Shown piece by piece: positions 24,160 through 24,275 of a stretch of DNA of 24,275 nucleotides. A model generated the notes under the pieces. That model ran no database searches, had not been told where the DNA came from, and saw nothing but the letters and a program-made list of their open reading frames with translations. The position numbers and the translations under genes were made by a program. Numbering within the stretch: the stretch's first letter is position 1; each line of letters begins with the position of its first letter. Source of the DNA: an uncultured Collinsella sp. (lineage in GTDB: Bacteria; Actinomycetota; Coriobacteriia; Coriobacteriales; Coriobacteriaceae); contig CAUHFS010000037.1 in NCBI GenBank assembly GCA_959605475.1, positions 1 through 24,275 of the forward strand, written 5' to 3'.

Positions 24160-24223
24160 CCGCGGCGGTGCATCTGGCCGAACGAGTCCCCATACCCACC
24201 TTAGGTCAGATGCACCGCCGCGG
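24160..24223. repeat. 17-bp perfect inverted repeat with 30-nt loop
   Basis: CCGCGGCGGTGCATCTG (24160-24176) and CAGATGCACCGCCGCGG (24207-24223) are perfect complements separated by 30 nt. Outside them CACA and TGTG add 4 bp past a 2-nt bulge. The right arm ends 15 bp before a consensus TATAAT box, so an operator role is possible. Confidence 0.75.
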
Positions 24224-24238
24224 GTTGTGTTTGTGCCC

Positions 24239-24244
24239 TATAAT
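24239..24244 (+). promoter_or_regulatory. Consensus -10 box for a gene beyond the window
   Basis: TATAAT, perfect consensus, 31 bp from the window end. No -35 hexamer is seen 16-18 bp upstream, where the right arm of the inverted repeat lies. An activator or repressor bound to that repeat could set its activity. Confidence 0.4.
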
Positions 24245-24275
24245 TACCACAACCAAAGAAGCGAAAAAACAAAAA

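Noticed and set aside
24160..24223. A phase-variable invertible promoter
   Set aside because: The inverted repeats enclose only 30 bp, too short to hold a promoter, the TATAAT lies outside them, and no recombinase gene is visible.

Overview
This 24.3 kb window looks like ordinary chromosome from a moderately high-GC Gram-positive bacterium. Coding density, a tRNA gene with an encoded CCA, Shine-Dalgarno-led starts (several GTG), and the gene set (an 813-aa TPR protein, VanRS-like and PhoPR-like two-component pairs, tandem YhgE/Pip proteins, Wzz/BY-kinase/PHP-phosphatase) fit a gut coriobacterium such as Collinsella. That assignment is inference from gene content; no marker gene fixes it. I see no transposase, integrase, phage gene or CRISPR array.

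Layout. 1-60: last 20 nt of a tRNA gene, then an intrinsic terminator. 183-2624: large TPR protein of unknown role. 2719-2809: tRNA-Ser(GCT) with its own promoter and terminator. 2940-4280 (minus): D-alanyl-D-alanine carboxypeptidase, divergent from a VanR/VanS-like two-component pair (4478-6438). 6542-7417: PstB without pstS, pstC or pstA beside it. 7482-9638: a PhoP/PhoR-like pair. Five genes for envelope and phosphate sensing therefore lie head to tail, with a carboxypeptidase gene facing away from them. 9834-11898: a three-gene exopolysaccharide control module (Wzz-like polymerase regulator, tyrosine kinase, PHP tyrosine phosphatase) with no glycosyltransferases beside it. 11938-12438: GNAT acetyltransferase. 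12641-14665: HtpG (Hsp90). 15063-20042: two translationally coupled YhgE/Pip membrane proteins. 20243-21226: EamA-family exporter. 21343-23982: M20 amidohydrolase plus MFS transporter, probably one operon.

The non-coding DNA is the most unusual part. It holds a 98-bp nested inverted repeat after htpG whose inner hairpin is a cUUCGg tetraloop on the minus strand. Two GGGGACGTTC-type palindromic elements flank htpG. Terminator-shaped hairpins lie just upstream of htpG and of the EamA gene. Clear dyad operators sit upstream of pstB, the PhoP-like gene and the M20 gene. A 200-bp run of three successive stem-loops ends the window, just before a consensus TATAAT box for a gene outside it.

How it fits together: most of the window serves envelope homeostasis (peptidoglycan trimming, cell-wall stress sensing, phosphate sensing, capsule chain-length control, YhgE-type envelope proteins). 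It then moves to general chaperone and transport functions.
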